Assembly: GCF_009765875.1 (NCBI RefSeq)
Contig: NZ_LMUP01000001.1
Coordinates: 1 to 64,000 of the forward strand
DNA length: 64,000 nucleotides
From: Pedobacter sp. L105
GTDB taxonomy: Bacteria > Bacteroidota > Bacteroidia > Sphingobacteriales > Sphingobacteriaceae
Reading direction: 5' to 3'
The notes beneath the pieces were generated by a model. That model was given only the letters and a program-made list of their open reading frames with translations, did not search any database and was not told where the DNA came from. The position numbers and the translations under genes were made by a program. Below, in pieces: positions 39,364-47,412 of the stretch. Positions within the stretch are counted from its first letter, which is position 1. The number at the start of each line of letters is the position of its first letter.

Positions 39364-40350
39364 TTATATGGATAAAACGTGTGTCATTTCTAAGAGATCA
39401 CTCTCTAATTTAAAAGTATGCTGACTTAAGGCTTCATCCAGGCTGGTTAGCTGGATCTCATTTCCTCTTAGCCCAACCATTTGTTTAGTGCTGCCTTTCA
39501 GCAATTCATTTACCGCTGCGTAACCTAAACGGCTACCCAGGATCCTGTCGAAACTACTGGGGCTTCCTCCGCGTTGTAAGTGCCCTAAAATAGTCACCTT
39601 GGTATCGTAGTGGTCAAATTTCTCCTTAACGCTTTTAGCAATGTCATAAGCGCCGCCTTGTTTGTGGCCTTCGGAAACAATTACTATGCTCGAGGATTTT
39701 TTTGTTGATGCCCCTGCTTCCAGCTGTTTGATCAGTTCATCAATGCTGGTTGGTTTTTCAGGGAGCAGTACGGCTTCGGCACCACATGCAATTGCGCTTC
39801 TTAAGGCAATACATCCCGAATCACGGCCCATCACTTCAACAAAGAATAACCTGTCATGTGAATCTGCTGTATCCCTGATCTTATCTATGGCTTCAATAAC
39901 GGTATTGATTGCCGTATCATAACCTAAAGTGAAATCAGAACCGTATAAGTCATTGTCAATTGTACCTGGAACGCCAATTACGCTGATCTGGTGTCTTTCT
40001 GCAAAACGGCGTGCACCTGTAAAAGTTCCATCTCCTCCAATTACCACCAGGGCATCGATATGGTGCAACTTCAGGTTTTCAAAGGCAAGATCCATACCTT
40101 CGTCTGTCTTAAACTCTAAACAACGTGCCGTTTTAAGTATAGTTCCACCCAAGTGGATAATATTGCTCACCGAACGCGCGGTCATAGGAATAATATTATT
40201 TGTTATTAAGCCCTGATAACCTTGCAAAACTCCAAACATATTTATACCATTGTATATGCCGGTACGTACAACTGCTCTTATGCATGCGTTCATTCCTGGA
40301 GCATCGCCACCAGATGTTAACACAGCTATATTTTTGATATTTGGTCTCAT
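39364..40350 (-). CDS. pfkA: ATP-dependent 6-phosphofructokinase
   Basis: 328 residues, typical of bacterial tetrameric PFK. It phosphorylates fructose 6-phosphate with ATP, the committed step of glycolysis. The nucleotide loops SGGDAPGMN (13-21) and GGDGTFTGA (105-113), and the catalytic Asp132 in PGTIDNDL, fit the ATP-using class. The first gene of the operon, it faces an NrtR-type regulator; a palindrome lies 23-37 bases before its ATG. Confidence 0.96.
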   Translation of the reverse strand: MRPNIKNIAVLTSGGDAPGMNACIRAVVRTGIYNGINMFGVLQGYQGLITNNIIPMTARSVSNIIHLGGTILKTARCLEFKTDEGMDLAFENLKLHHIDALVVIGGDGTFTGARRFAERHQISVIGVPGTIDNDLYGSDFTLGYDTAINTVIEAIDKIRDTADSHDRLFFVEVMGRDSGCIALRSAIACGAEAVLLPEKPTSIDELIKQLEAGASTKKSSSIVIVSEGHKQGGAYDIAKSVKEKFDHYDTKVTILGHLQRGGSPSSFDRILGSRLGYAAVNELLKGSTKQMVGLRGNEIQLTSLDEALSQHTFKLESDLLEMTHVLSI

Positions 40351-40372
40351 CTTTAAATTGAACGAATATAAC

Positions 40373-40387
40373 GTGTAAAAGTTACAC
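40373..40387. promoter_or_regulatory. Palindrome GTGTAA-aag-TTACAC, candidate operator
   Basis: A perfect 6-bp inverted repeat with a 3-bp spacer in the 117-bp gap between pfkA and the divergent NrtR-type regulator. On the minus strand it overlaps TAACTTTT, a near match to the -7 element. It could be the site through which the regulator controls pfkA and itself. Not shown experimentally. Confidence 0.5.
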
Positions 40388-40467
40388 TAAGTAATTTATT
40401 TTGATTTTTTTTATGTAAATAGCAAACAAGTATATTAATTTGCTTTTGTTTTTAATAATTTAATGTT

Positions 40468-41157
40468 GTGATAGAAGTCTTACCGCAGTTCAATTCTACC
40501 TTTTCCATTGATTGTATTTTGTTCGGATTTGATGAAGGAGAGCTTAAAGTTCTGCTAATTGAAAGGAACGAAGAACCCTTTAAAGATTGGTGGGCGCTCC
40601 CTGGAAATCTGGTGATCGAAAATGAAAGTCTGGATCAGTCAGCCTCGCGCATTTTGCACGAACTGACGGGGCTTGACAATGTTTATATGGAACAATTTCA
40701 CACTTTTGGTGATATTGGGCGCCACCCTCAGGGACGGATCATATCCGTTGCTTATTACGCTATGCTGAGGCTGGGGGGCGATAAAGCCTTAAAACCTGTG
40801 AGCACTTATGCCAAACAGGCCTACTGGATTAACGTAAAAGAATTACCAAAACTGGCCTTTGACCACCAGAAGATTTTTAGTCAGGGATTGGAGAAAATCA
40901 AGAGGAGGATCAAGCATCAGCCCATTGCTTTTGAACTGCTGCCGGAAAAATTTACGCTCACTCAATTACAGAATGTGTACGAAGTGATCCTAGGTAAAAA
41001 ACTGGACAAAAGAAATTTCAGAAAAAAAATGTTAAGCTTTAATGTGCTGAAAGATTTGAACGAAAAACAAAAAGGAGTTTCATTCAGGGCGGCTACGCTA
41101 TACCGATTTGACAAACGGAAATACGGTAAATTATTTGGGAAAGAGATTACCTTTTAA
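40468..41157 (+). CDS. NrtR-type transcriptional regulator (Nudix domain plus winged helix)
   Basis: 229 residues with a GTG start. Residues 1-140 form a Nudix-like domain, and 150-229 a winged-helix DNA-binding domain, the NrtR architecture. The Nudix box is degenerate: the catalytic core REUxEE is RILHEL here, so two metal-binding Glu are replaced by Ile and Leu. It therefore probably senses a ligand but does not hydrolyse it. In Bacteroidetes, NrtR relatives have been turned into sugar regulators such as AraR of Bacteroides thetaiotaomicron. The divergent pfkA operon and the palindrome between them suggest control of glycolysis. Confidence 0.82.
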   Translation: MIEVLPQFNSTFSIDCILFGFDEGELKVLLIERNEEPFKDWWALPGNLVIENESLDQSASRILHELTGLDNVYMEQFHTFGDIGRHPQGRIISVAYYAMLRLGGDKALKPVSTYAKQAYWINVKELPKLAFDHQKIFSQGLEKIKRRIKHQPIAFELLPEKFTLTQLQNVYEVILGKKLDKRNFRKKMLSFNVLKDLNEKQKGVSFRAATLYRFDKRKYGKLFGKEITF

Positions 41158-41185
41158 GGGGCTCTTTCTTTTTGCTTTTAAATAG

Positions 41186-41222
41186 AAAAATCCCGGACCT
41201 TTATCAGGTTCCGGGATTTTTT
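41186..41222. terminator. Strong bidirectional terminator between convergent genes
   Basis: AAAAATCCCGGACCT pairs with AGGTTCCGGGATTTTT with a single bulge, and has A and T tracts on both sides. It separates the regulator from the kinase on the other strand. Confidence 0.88.
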
Positions 41223-41234
41223 ATAGGATGATTT

Positions 41235-42098
41235 TTAGCTAATCTTTTTTGTAGCCTGCATATGGTAGTCAACCAGGTCGTCTATAGGTGAGCGGATGAT
41301 CTTTCCTACACCCATTTCATATCTGTCTGCTACGATGCTTAAAATGTCCCTGAAGCTATATCCTACAGAACCTACACAGTTCAGTGTATATTCTTTATAG
41401 TTCGGATAGTGGATCACCAGGTTTTCAAAGAATGCTGTGAATGCATATTCTACAACGGAGAAAGTATAATCTTCATAGGTGTCTTTGAAATCGTATAAGA
41501 ATTTACTAAAGCCTGCACAAAAACGATTTGGCAGTGGTTTGTTGTAAATGTTATCAAAAATATCTTCGTTAGTCAATGCGAAATTATCATAAAAACTCTC
41601 TCTGAGTCCTTTTGGCATATAACCTTTCATGTAGTCGCTCAGGATGCGTTTGCCAATAAAACAACCGCTACCCTCGTCACCCAGAAAATAACCCAAAGAG
41701 TCAATATTTAAAGAGATATCGCTTCCGTCATACAGACAAGAGTTTGTACCTGTTCCTAATATAGCAGCAAATCCGGGCTCATCGCCTAAAAGCGCCCTGC
41801 AGGAAGCCAGTAAATCGTGACCAATATGGATCTCTGCATTAACGAAAACCTGTGCCATTGCATCTGCTACGATTTTTTTCTTAGCATCTGTAGAACATCC
41901 GGCGCCATAATAATACACTCCTGTTAGTTTATCAGCCTCTAAATGATCTGGTAATGATTTCTTTAAAGATCCAACGATATAGTCTGTATCTGAAAAATAC
42001 GGATTGTAACCTTCGGTGTTAAAATGAATTTTTCTTCCAGCTTCATTAATTAAACACCAATTGGTTTTGGTTGAACCACCATCTGCAATAACTATCAT
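41235..42098 (-). CDS. BadF/BadG/NagK-type sugar kinase (N-acetylglucosamine kinase-like)
   Basis: 287 residues of the ASKHA superfamily. Phosphate-1 motif DGGSTKTNW (residues 6-14), the phosphate-2 motif GTGTNSCLYDG and LGDEGSGCFIG are intact, so it is likely an active kinase. In Bacteroidetes such proteins are annotated as N-acetylglucosamine kinases, and they may help recycle wall sugars. The exact substrate is not certain. A paralogue with a broken first motif lies in the pfkA operon. Upstream (42117-42131) is GGGTAAAAGTAAATA, which shares the core GTAAAAGT with the palindrome before pfkA. Confidence 0.83.
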   Translation of the reverse strand: MIVIADGGSTKTNWCLINEAGRKIHFNTEGYNPYFSDTDYIVGSLKKSLPDHLEADKLTGVYYYGAGCSTDAKKKIVADAMAQVFVNAEIHIGHDLLASCRALLGDEPGFAAILGTGTNSCLYDGSDISLNIDSLGYFLGDEGSGCFIGKRILSDYMKGYMPKGLRESFYDNFALTNEDIFDNIYNKPLPNRFCAGFSKFLYDFKDTYEDYTFSVVEYAFTAFFENLVIHYPNYKEYTLNCVGSVGYSFRDILSIVADRYEMGVGKIIRSPIDDLVDYHMQATKKIS

Positions 42099-42616
42099 CT
42101 TAATTTGTTTTTATTTGGGTAAAAGTAAATATTCCTGAGACTTTCAAATTGTTTTTTTTCATTCGTTTATAATTTGATTTTCTTTTTTATCATTATGAAT
42201 AACAGGCAATCAAGTTGATTTTTTTTTCATCATTGACTACTCGTTCTTATCTGGTTTTTTTCTTTTTAATTGTTCAGCCGGGTAATTATTTACTGTTTTG
42301 GGCTAAAATACGGCTGGTGTTAAATTCGTATTTTAATGCTAAATGACAGGTTTTTAGTTGTTTAAGTGGTTTTATTTGGCATATTGTCAAACTAACACTA
42401 AGCTAAAATTACATTAGTTATTTTAAATTCCAAATTTTTATATTTTGACAGAATGGCTAAATGTCATTATATTCTTTAGTATTACCAAACAGTTGGCTTT
42501 TAAAATGCTCATATCTAGGTATTAAAGAATATAATATGGCAATTGTAATAATTTCGCCTCTTATCGAAAAAGAATAGAGAAAAATGTAATATTTGTATTC
42601 TTTCGTTATAACGCAT
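42099..42616. other. AT-rich intergenic region with inverted repeat
   Basis: About 518 bases between the divergent kinase and threonine aldolase genes. The only structures I can name are a 9-bp inverted repeat (TAAAATACG at 42304-42312 with CGTATTTTA at 42327-42335) and several long T runs. An imperfect -7-like TAATATTTG occurs at 42587-42595. No RNA gene or small reading frame was convincing. Confidence 0.5.
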
Positions 42617-43657
42617 ATGCAAGTAAAAACAGATTTTAGAAGTGATACCGTAACCCTGCCTACGGAAGGAATGCTGACCGCCATGATGGCCGCAAAAGTT
42701 GGCGACGATGTATATGGAGAAGATGAAACCGTAACCGCACTGGAAACCAAGCTTTCCGGTCTGTTTAATATGGAGGCTGGCTTGTTCTGCCCTTCGGGAA
42801 CGATGACCAATCAGATTGCCATCAAATGTTTTACCCAGCCGATGGATGAAGTGATCTGTGACCAAACAGCACATGTTTACCGTTATGAGGGCGGCGGAAT
42901 TGCCTTTCATTCACAGGCATCTGTAAGGCTGCTTAACGGCCCCAGAGGAATACTGAGGCCGGAGCTCATCGCACCCGAGATCAATGAAGATAATATCCAT
43001 TATCCCAACTCAAGTCTGGTGGTACTGGAAAATACAGTTAACAAGGGTGGGGGTGCCTGTTATACGCTGGAACAAATAGCACCTATTTATGAATTGTGTA
43101 AAAGCAAAGGATTAAAATTACACCTTGACGGCGCAAGAATATTTAATGCATTAACTGCTACCGGCGATCTTCCCGGAAACTACGGCCAGTATTTTGATGG
43201 CATCTCAGTGTGTCTTTCTAAAGGACTGGGTGCTCCTGTTGGATCTGTTTTATTAGGTTCTAGTGAAACGATTCATAAAGCAAGGAAAATCCGTAAGGCT
43301 TTTGGCGGTGGGATGAGGCAGGCTGGATTTCTTGCTGCTGCGGGAATTTATGCCCTGGACCATCACGTAGTAAGACTTTCAGAAGATCATGCACATGCAC
43401 AACAACTGGCCGCGGCACTTGAGGAAGTGGCGTATGTAACATCGGTTATGCCGGTGGAAACAAATATAGTAATCTTTAAAGTTGCAGCGGGTTTTACAGC
43501 AGCGTCAATAGTTCACAGCCTTAACGAACAAGGGATTTTGTGCGGTACTACCGGGCCGGATACCGTTAGGTTTGTTACCCATTTGAATATTACAGATGAA
43601 ATGATTCAGCAGGCACTGACTACAATCAGGGAATTGAAACCGGTAAAAAATTCCTAA
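42617..43657 (+). CDS. ltaE: L-threonine aldolase (low specificity)
   Basis: 346 residues from the ATG at 42617. This PLP enzyme splits threonine or allo-threonine into glycine and acetaldehyde. The N-terminal DFRSDTVTLPT is a family hallmark, HLDGARIFNA binds the cofactor, and Lys202 in CLSKGLGAPVGS forms the Schiff base. A TTG at 42593 would lengthen the frame but lies in a promoter-like run and was not used. accC follows after 9 nt and ribE after that, which suggests one transcript. Confidence 0.94.
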   Translation: MQVKTDFRSDTVTLPTEGMLTAMMAAKVGDDVYGEDETVTALETKLSGLFNMEAGLFCPSGTMTNQIAIKCFTQPMDEVICDQTAHVYRYEGGGIAFHSQASVRLLNGPRGILRPELIAPEINEDNIHYPNSSLVVLENTVNKGGGACYTLEQIAPIYELCKSKGLKLHLDGARIFNALTATGDLPGNYGQYFDGISVCLSKGLGAPVGSVLLGSSETIHKARKIRKAFGGGMRQAGFLAAAGIYALDHHVVRLSEDHAHAQQLAAALEEVAYVTSVMPVETNIVIFKVAAGFTAASIVHSLNEQGILCGTTGPDTVRFVTHLNITDEMIQQALTTIRELKPVKNS

Positions 43658-43666
43658 TTTCATCAA

Positions 43667-45154
43667 ATGAACAAAATCTTAGTTGCAAACAGAGGGGAAA
43701 TCGCCTTGCGGATCATGCGTTCGGCAAAGGAGATGGGAATATTGACGGTAGCTGTATTTTCGGAGGCCGACAGAGAGGCGCTTCATGTACGTTATGCAGA
43801 TGAGGCTATCTTTATCGGTCCTGCACCGGCTAATCAGTCTTATCTGGTGGGAGAGAAAATCATCGAAGCCTGTCGCGCTACCGGCGCAGATGCTATTCAT
43901 CCTGGTTATGGCTTCCTGTCAGAAAACCCGGTTTTTGCTCAGCTGGTAAAAGATGCTGGTCTGATCCTGATTGGTCCTACACCAGAAGCAATGGCAATTA
44001 TGGGCAATAAATTGTCTGCAAAGGCAGCGGCTTTGAAATATCAGATTCCTATGGTACCCGGAACGGAAGAAGCAATTACCGATATTTCTGAAGCAAAACG
44101 CAGGGCTGCAGAAGTCGGCTTCCCGATCCTGATTAAAGCCGCGGCAGGCGGTGGTGGCAAGGGAATGCGGGTGGTAGACGATATTTCGGTCTTTGAAGAA
44201 CAGATGCAACTGGCGGTAAGTGAAGCCCTGTCTGCATTTGGCGATGGTGCCGTATTTATTGAACGTTATGTTTCTTCTCCAAGGCACATTGAAATACAGG
44301 TGCTGGGTGATAATCATGGAAATATTGTTCATCTTTTTGAACGTGAATGTTCCATACAGCGGAGGCATCAAAAAGTAATTGAGGAAGCCCCTTCCAGCAT
44401 TTTAAGTCCTGAGATCAGGGAAAAAATGGGTAAATGTGCTGTTGATGTAGCCAGGTCTGTAAACTACACAGGAGCTGGTACCGTAGAATTTATTTTGGAT
44501 GAAAACCTGGATTTCTTTTTCCTGGAGATGAATACCCGTTTACAGGTTGAACATCCGGTAACGGAACTGATCACCGGTCTTGACCTGGTAAAAGAACAAA
44601 TTAAAATTGCCAGTGGCGAAGCATTGAGCTTTAGCCAGGAAGATTTGAAAATTAACGGGCACGCGATAGAATTAAGGGTGTATGCAGAAGATCCGCAGCA
44701 TAACTTTCTTCCTGACATAGGCGTTTTAAAAACTTACCGCACACCAAAAGGAAACGGGGTAAGGGTAGATGACGGTTTTGAAGAGGGGATGGAGATCCCT
44801 GTTTATTATGATCCGATGATTGCCAAGCTGATTACTTATGGTGCCAGCCGTACAGAAGCAATTGCTAGAATGCTGCGTGCCATTGCAGAATATGACATTA
44901 CAGGCATTCAAACTACCTTGAACTTTGGTAAGTTTGTGATGGAACATGAGGCCTTTATCTCGGGAAATTTCAATACTCATTTTGTGAGTAAATACTTTAA
45001 TCCGGAAGAACGGGAGAATGGAAATGAAGAAGAGGCGCTGATTGCGGCAATTGTTGCTTTAAATCACCTGAAGAAAAAAAATAACGCTGTCCTGGCAGTT
45101 CCGCCAGCAGAAGAATCCAATAACTGGCTTAAAAACCGGAAAAATTATCATTAG
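43667..45154 (+). CDS. accC: Biotin carboxylase subunit of acetyl-CoA (or other acyl-CoA) carboxylase
   Basis: 495 residues. It carboxylates biotin on the carrier protein with ATP and bicarbonate. The N-terminal KILVANRGEIALRI, the ATP-grasp glycine loop AAAGGGGKGMRVV, the ECSIQRRHQK segment and EMNTRLQVEHPVTE are all conserved. No carrier (accB) or carboxyltransferase gene is next to it. The C-terminus is about 45 residues longer than E. coli AccC and Lys/Asn-rich, so a propionyl- or methylcrotonyl-type complex is possible. It lies between ltaE (9 nt) and ribE (4 nt). Confidence 0.9.
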   Translation: MNKILVANRGEIALRIMRSAKEMGILTVAVFSEADREALHVRYADEAIFIGPAPANQSYLVGEKIIEACRATGADAIHPGYGFLSENPVFAQLVKDAGLILIGPTPEAMAIMGNKLSAKAAALKYQIPMVPGTEEAITDISEAKRRAAEVGFPILIKAAAGGGGKGMRVVDDISVFEEQMQLAVSEALSAFGDGAVFIERYVSSPRHIEIQVLGDNHGNIVHLFERECSIQRRHQKVIEEAPSSILSPEIREKMGKCAVDVARSVNYTGAGTVEFILDENLDFFFLEMNTRLQVEHPVTELITGLDLVKEQIKIASGEALSFSQEDLKINGHAIELRVYAEDPQHNFLPDIGVLKTYRTPKGNGVRVDDGFEEGMEIPVYYDPMIAKLITYGASRTEAIARMLRAIAEYDITGIQTTLNFGKFVMEHEAFISGNFNTHFVSKYFNPEERENGNEEEALIAAIVALNHLKKKNNAVLAVPPAEESNNWLKNRKNYH

Positions 45155-45158
45155 AATT

Positions 45159-45743
45159 ATGTTTACAGGAATTATAGAAACATTTGGAACGGTTAAGAGT
45201 GTAATAGAAGAAGGCACCAATCTTCATTTCACTATTGAATCTTCTTTAAGTAATGAATTAAAAATTGATCAGAGTGTGGCGCATAACGGCGTTTGTTTAA
45301 CCGTAGTAGCCCTAACTGATACTACACATACTGTAACGGCTATCCAGGAGACATTGGAGAAATCTAATCTGCAGCATTTAGGAGAAGGTAAATTGGTTAA
45401 TCTGGAGCGTTGTATGCAGATGAATGGCAGACTTGACGGGCATATCGTGCAGGGCCATGTAGACCAGACAGCGGTATGTGTGAAAAGAGAGGAACTGGAT
45501 GGTAGCTGGGAATACCGCTTTAAATACGATGGCAGTAAAGGGAATGTAACCGTTGAAAAAGGTTCTGCCTGTGTAAATGGAATCAGCCTTACCGTAGTAA
45601 ATTCTGCTGAGGATGAATTTTCAGTTTTTATTATTCCTTATACTTTTGAACATACTAATCTTCAGGAAGTGAATGTTGGGGATATGGTAAATCTTGAATT
45701 TGATATTATTGGTAAATATGTAGCAAGGTTACTTCAGAAATAA
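45159..45743 (+). CDS. ribE: Riboflavin synthase, alpha chain
   Basis: 194 residues made of two similar lumazine-binding halves (about 1-95 and 96-190). It dismutates 6,7-dimethyl-8-ribityllumazine to riboflavin. The N-terminal MFTGIIETFG and the internal NGVCLTV and NGISLTV segments, one per half, are typical. It follows accC by 4 nt. The final codons LQK-stop lie inside a perfect palindrome shared with the end of the convergent TPR gene. Confidence 0.95.
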   Translation: MFTGIIETFGTVKSVIEEGTNLHFTIESSLSNELKIDQSVAHNGVCLTVVALTDTTHTVTAIQETLEKSNLQHLGEGKLVNLERCMQMNGRLDGHIVQGHVDQTAVCVKREELDGSWEYRFKYDGSKGNVTVEKGSACVNGISLTVVNSAEDEFSVFIIPYTFEHTNLQEVNVGDMVNLEFDIIGKYVARLLQK

Positions 45744-45763
45744 CCAAATGGTTATTTCTGAAG
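45732..45763. terminator. 15-bp perfect palindrome over two convergent stop codons
   Basis: CTTCAGAAATAACCA pairs without mismatch with its complement across an AA loop. It covers the ribE stop (45741-45743) and the TPR-gene stop (45752-45754). There is no T tract, so its role as terminator is uncertain. Confidence 0.5.
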
Positions 45764-46900
45764 GGAAATAATCCTGTCTTTGACATAGACAATAACTTCT
45801 TTGTATTTTCCTGTGTCAGGCTTGCTTTGCAGAAACTTTTTGTAATACAAAGTCGCGGTTTTTTTATGGTTCAGCTTAAATTCATTGAGCAGGCCCAGGT
45901 TATAGTACACCTCTCCGTTATTTTCAAATTCCAGGCTTTTTTGGTAGGAGCGATCAGCATTGGCTATCTGTGTGGTCTTTTCATATATTTCTCCAAGATC
46001 TTTATAATACTTAGACACATAAGGAGAAATAGCTTCCTTTATTGATTGTTTGAAATAATCTGCAGCATTTGGATAATCCTTTAATTCACGATAGCATACT
46101 GCTGTATAATAAAGTGTGGATTCATTCTGATCTCCCATTCCCTCAATGATTTTAAAAAACCGGAGTGACTTTTCATATTGTTTGGTGGCCAGATAAGCTT
46201 TGCCCATATTGTTTAAAACATAAGTGGAACTGTCGCCTGCAGCTAATAATTTTTCGCCCGTAACCAGCGCCTCGTCTAATTTTTGCAAAGCGATACAAAT
46301 AGGAAGTTTAGCTTTCAGCAGCAGGATATTTGTGCTGTCGGCTGTTAGGGCCGGCTGTAATACCACATAGGCAGAATCATTTTTCTTGGACAAATTAAGA
46401 CCGTTTGCCAGGTCAAAGGCAATATCTGGATTTGTGGGGTTGATACTATTGGCCTTTTTCAGGTAAAATATTTTTTCAGGATCAGCAGGATTTGGTACCA
46501 TGGAAGCGAGCTGTTTATAGACATTAAAATTCATGCTGTCTGTTTTAATGATCTCCTGATAATAGGATTTGGCCTTGTCGTCATCACCTCGGCGGTGACT
46601 AATGCCGGCAAGGCTAAATAATACTGATAAGCTGTTTGGCTGTGCCTGGTAAAGTTTAAGATAATAGCTTTCAGCAAGGGGCAGATTTCCTGCCATCATA
46701 TTGGTATAAGCCAGCTGGGCCATTTCTTTTGGATTTGTCGTTTCACTGCTGTAAATTGTTTGCAAATAGGCCGCTGCTTCTGTGTAGTGCTGGGTTTGAT
46801 AGAATTCCAGCAACTTTTCCTGATCGGGAATAACATTGGATTGGGCAAGTGCTGTAAGGCTGCAGCTTAGAATGAGAAGAAGATAAATTAGCTTTTTCAT
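45752..46900 (-). CDS. Exported TPR-repeat protein
   Basis: 382 residues. The first 19 residues form a signal peptide (MKKLIYLLLILSCSLTALA); its Cys lies within the hydrophobic core, not clearly in a lipobox, so periplasmic or lipoprotein placement is open. The rest is a row of about eight tetratricopeptide repeats (for example the LPLAESYYLKLYQAQPN and DKAKSYYQEII helices). TPR arrays act as protein docking platforms. No partner is evident. A perfect 22-bp hairpin lies 2 nt upstream of its ATG and a 15-bp one covers its stop codon. Confidence 0.85.
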   Translation of the reverse strand: MKKLIYLLLILSCSLTALAQSNVIPDQEKLLEFYQTQHYTEAAAYLQTIYSSETTNPKEMAQLAYTNMMAGNLPLAESYYLKLYQAQPNSLSVLFSLAGISHRRGDDDKAKSYYQEIIKTDSMNFNVYKQLASMVPNPADPEKIFYLKKANSINPTNPDIAFDLANGLNLSKKNDSAYVVLQPALTADSTNILLLKAKLPICIALQKLDEALVTGEKLLAAGDSSTYVLNNMGKAYLATKQYEKSLRFFKIIEGMGDQNESTLYYTAVCYRELKDYPNAADYFKQSIKEAISPYVSKYYKDLGEIYEKTTQIANADRSYQKSLEFENNGEVYYNLGLLNEFKLNHKKTATLYYKKFLQSKPDTGKYKEVIVYVKDRIISLQK

Positions 46901-46902
46901 AA

Positions 46903-46950
46903 AGGATTAATCGGATATAACTAAGGTATTAGTTATATCCGATTAATCCT
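46903..46950. repeat. Perfect 22-bp hairpin abutting the TPR gene start
   Basis: The left arm 46903-46924 is exactly complementary to the right arm 46929-46950, with a GGTA loop. On the minus strand the hairpin ends 2 nt before the ATG of the TPR gene; on the plus strand it is followed by a T-rich tract (TTTTTATTTTTTTT). It looks like a plus-strand terminator or an element that hides the start codon. Confidence 0.75.
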
Positions 46951-47065
46951 AATTTTTATTTTTTTTCTTGAGGTGAGCCGTCTCTGATTCTTAAGATAAA
47001 AAATACTGGCAGGGTAATTGGTTGCTTTGACCTATACACTAACGAGGAATTTAAAAAATAACGAT

Positions 47066-47365
47066 ATGGATACTTTAAAGAAGTTTGAACTGATGGAGAA
47101 GATTGTAAGGGAATTAGAAGACTTACAACACTCACAAACGGCAATTATTCAAAAAATAGGAAAAATTGAAGTTGATAATATTGAATTGAGCGATAAAAGA
47201 CTGGAAAAAGATTTACCTGACATGCACCAGAGGGTAGCAGATAACCTGGATACTATTGTGGGTATTCTGGAATACTTTGCTGACAAAACCAGCAATTTCG
47301 GTAATAAAAATAATGTTGATGCGCTTAAAGAGCAACAGATCATTAACGAAGCAACTGGTCACTAG
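47066..47365 (+). CDS. Small conserved-type cytosolic protein, helical
   Basis: 99 residues from the ATG at 47066. Strongly charged and predicted to be almost entirely helical with coiled-coil potential (KKFELMEKIVRELEDLQHSQ at the start). No signal peptide or known motif. The family was not recognised. A -7-like TTGCTTTG (47022-47029) lies 36 bases before it; a longer frame from TTG at 47018 overlaps that element and was not used. A terminator follows at 47389. Confidence 0.7.
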   Translation: MDTLKKFELMEKIVRELEDLQHSQTAIIQKIGKIEVDNIELSDKRLEKDLPDMHQRVADNLDTIVGILEYFADKTSNFGNKNNVDALKEQQIINEATGH

Positions 47366-47388
47366 TTGTTGTTAAAAAGATAAGAATG

Positions 47389-47412
47389 AAAGCCCCTTTT
47401 GGGGCTTTTTTT
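47389..47412. terminator. Terminator after the small helical protein gene
   Basis: Stem AAAGCCCC with GGGGCTTT, TTTT loop, and a T tract reaching the stop codon of the convergent histidine kinase gene. Confidence 0.85.

Noticed and set aside
40468..41157. Reading the NrtR-type gene as an active Nudix hydrolase
   Set aside because: The catalytic REUxEE core is replaced by RILHEL and a winged-helix domain follows.
42593..42616. TTG start extending threonine aldolase
   Set aside because: The family begins close to DFRSDT, and the TTG is part of a TTTG promoter-like run; ATG 42617 is better.
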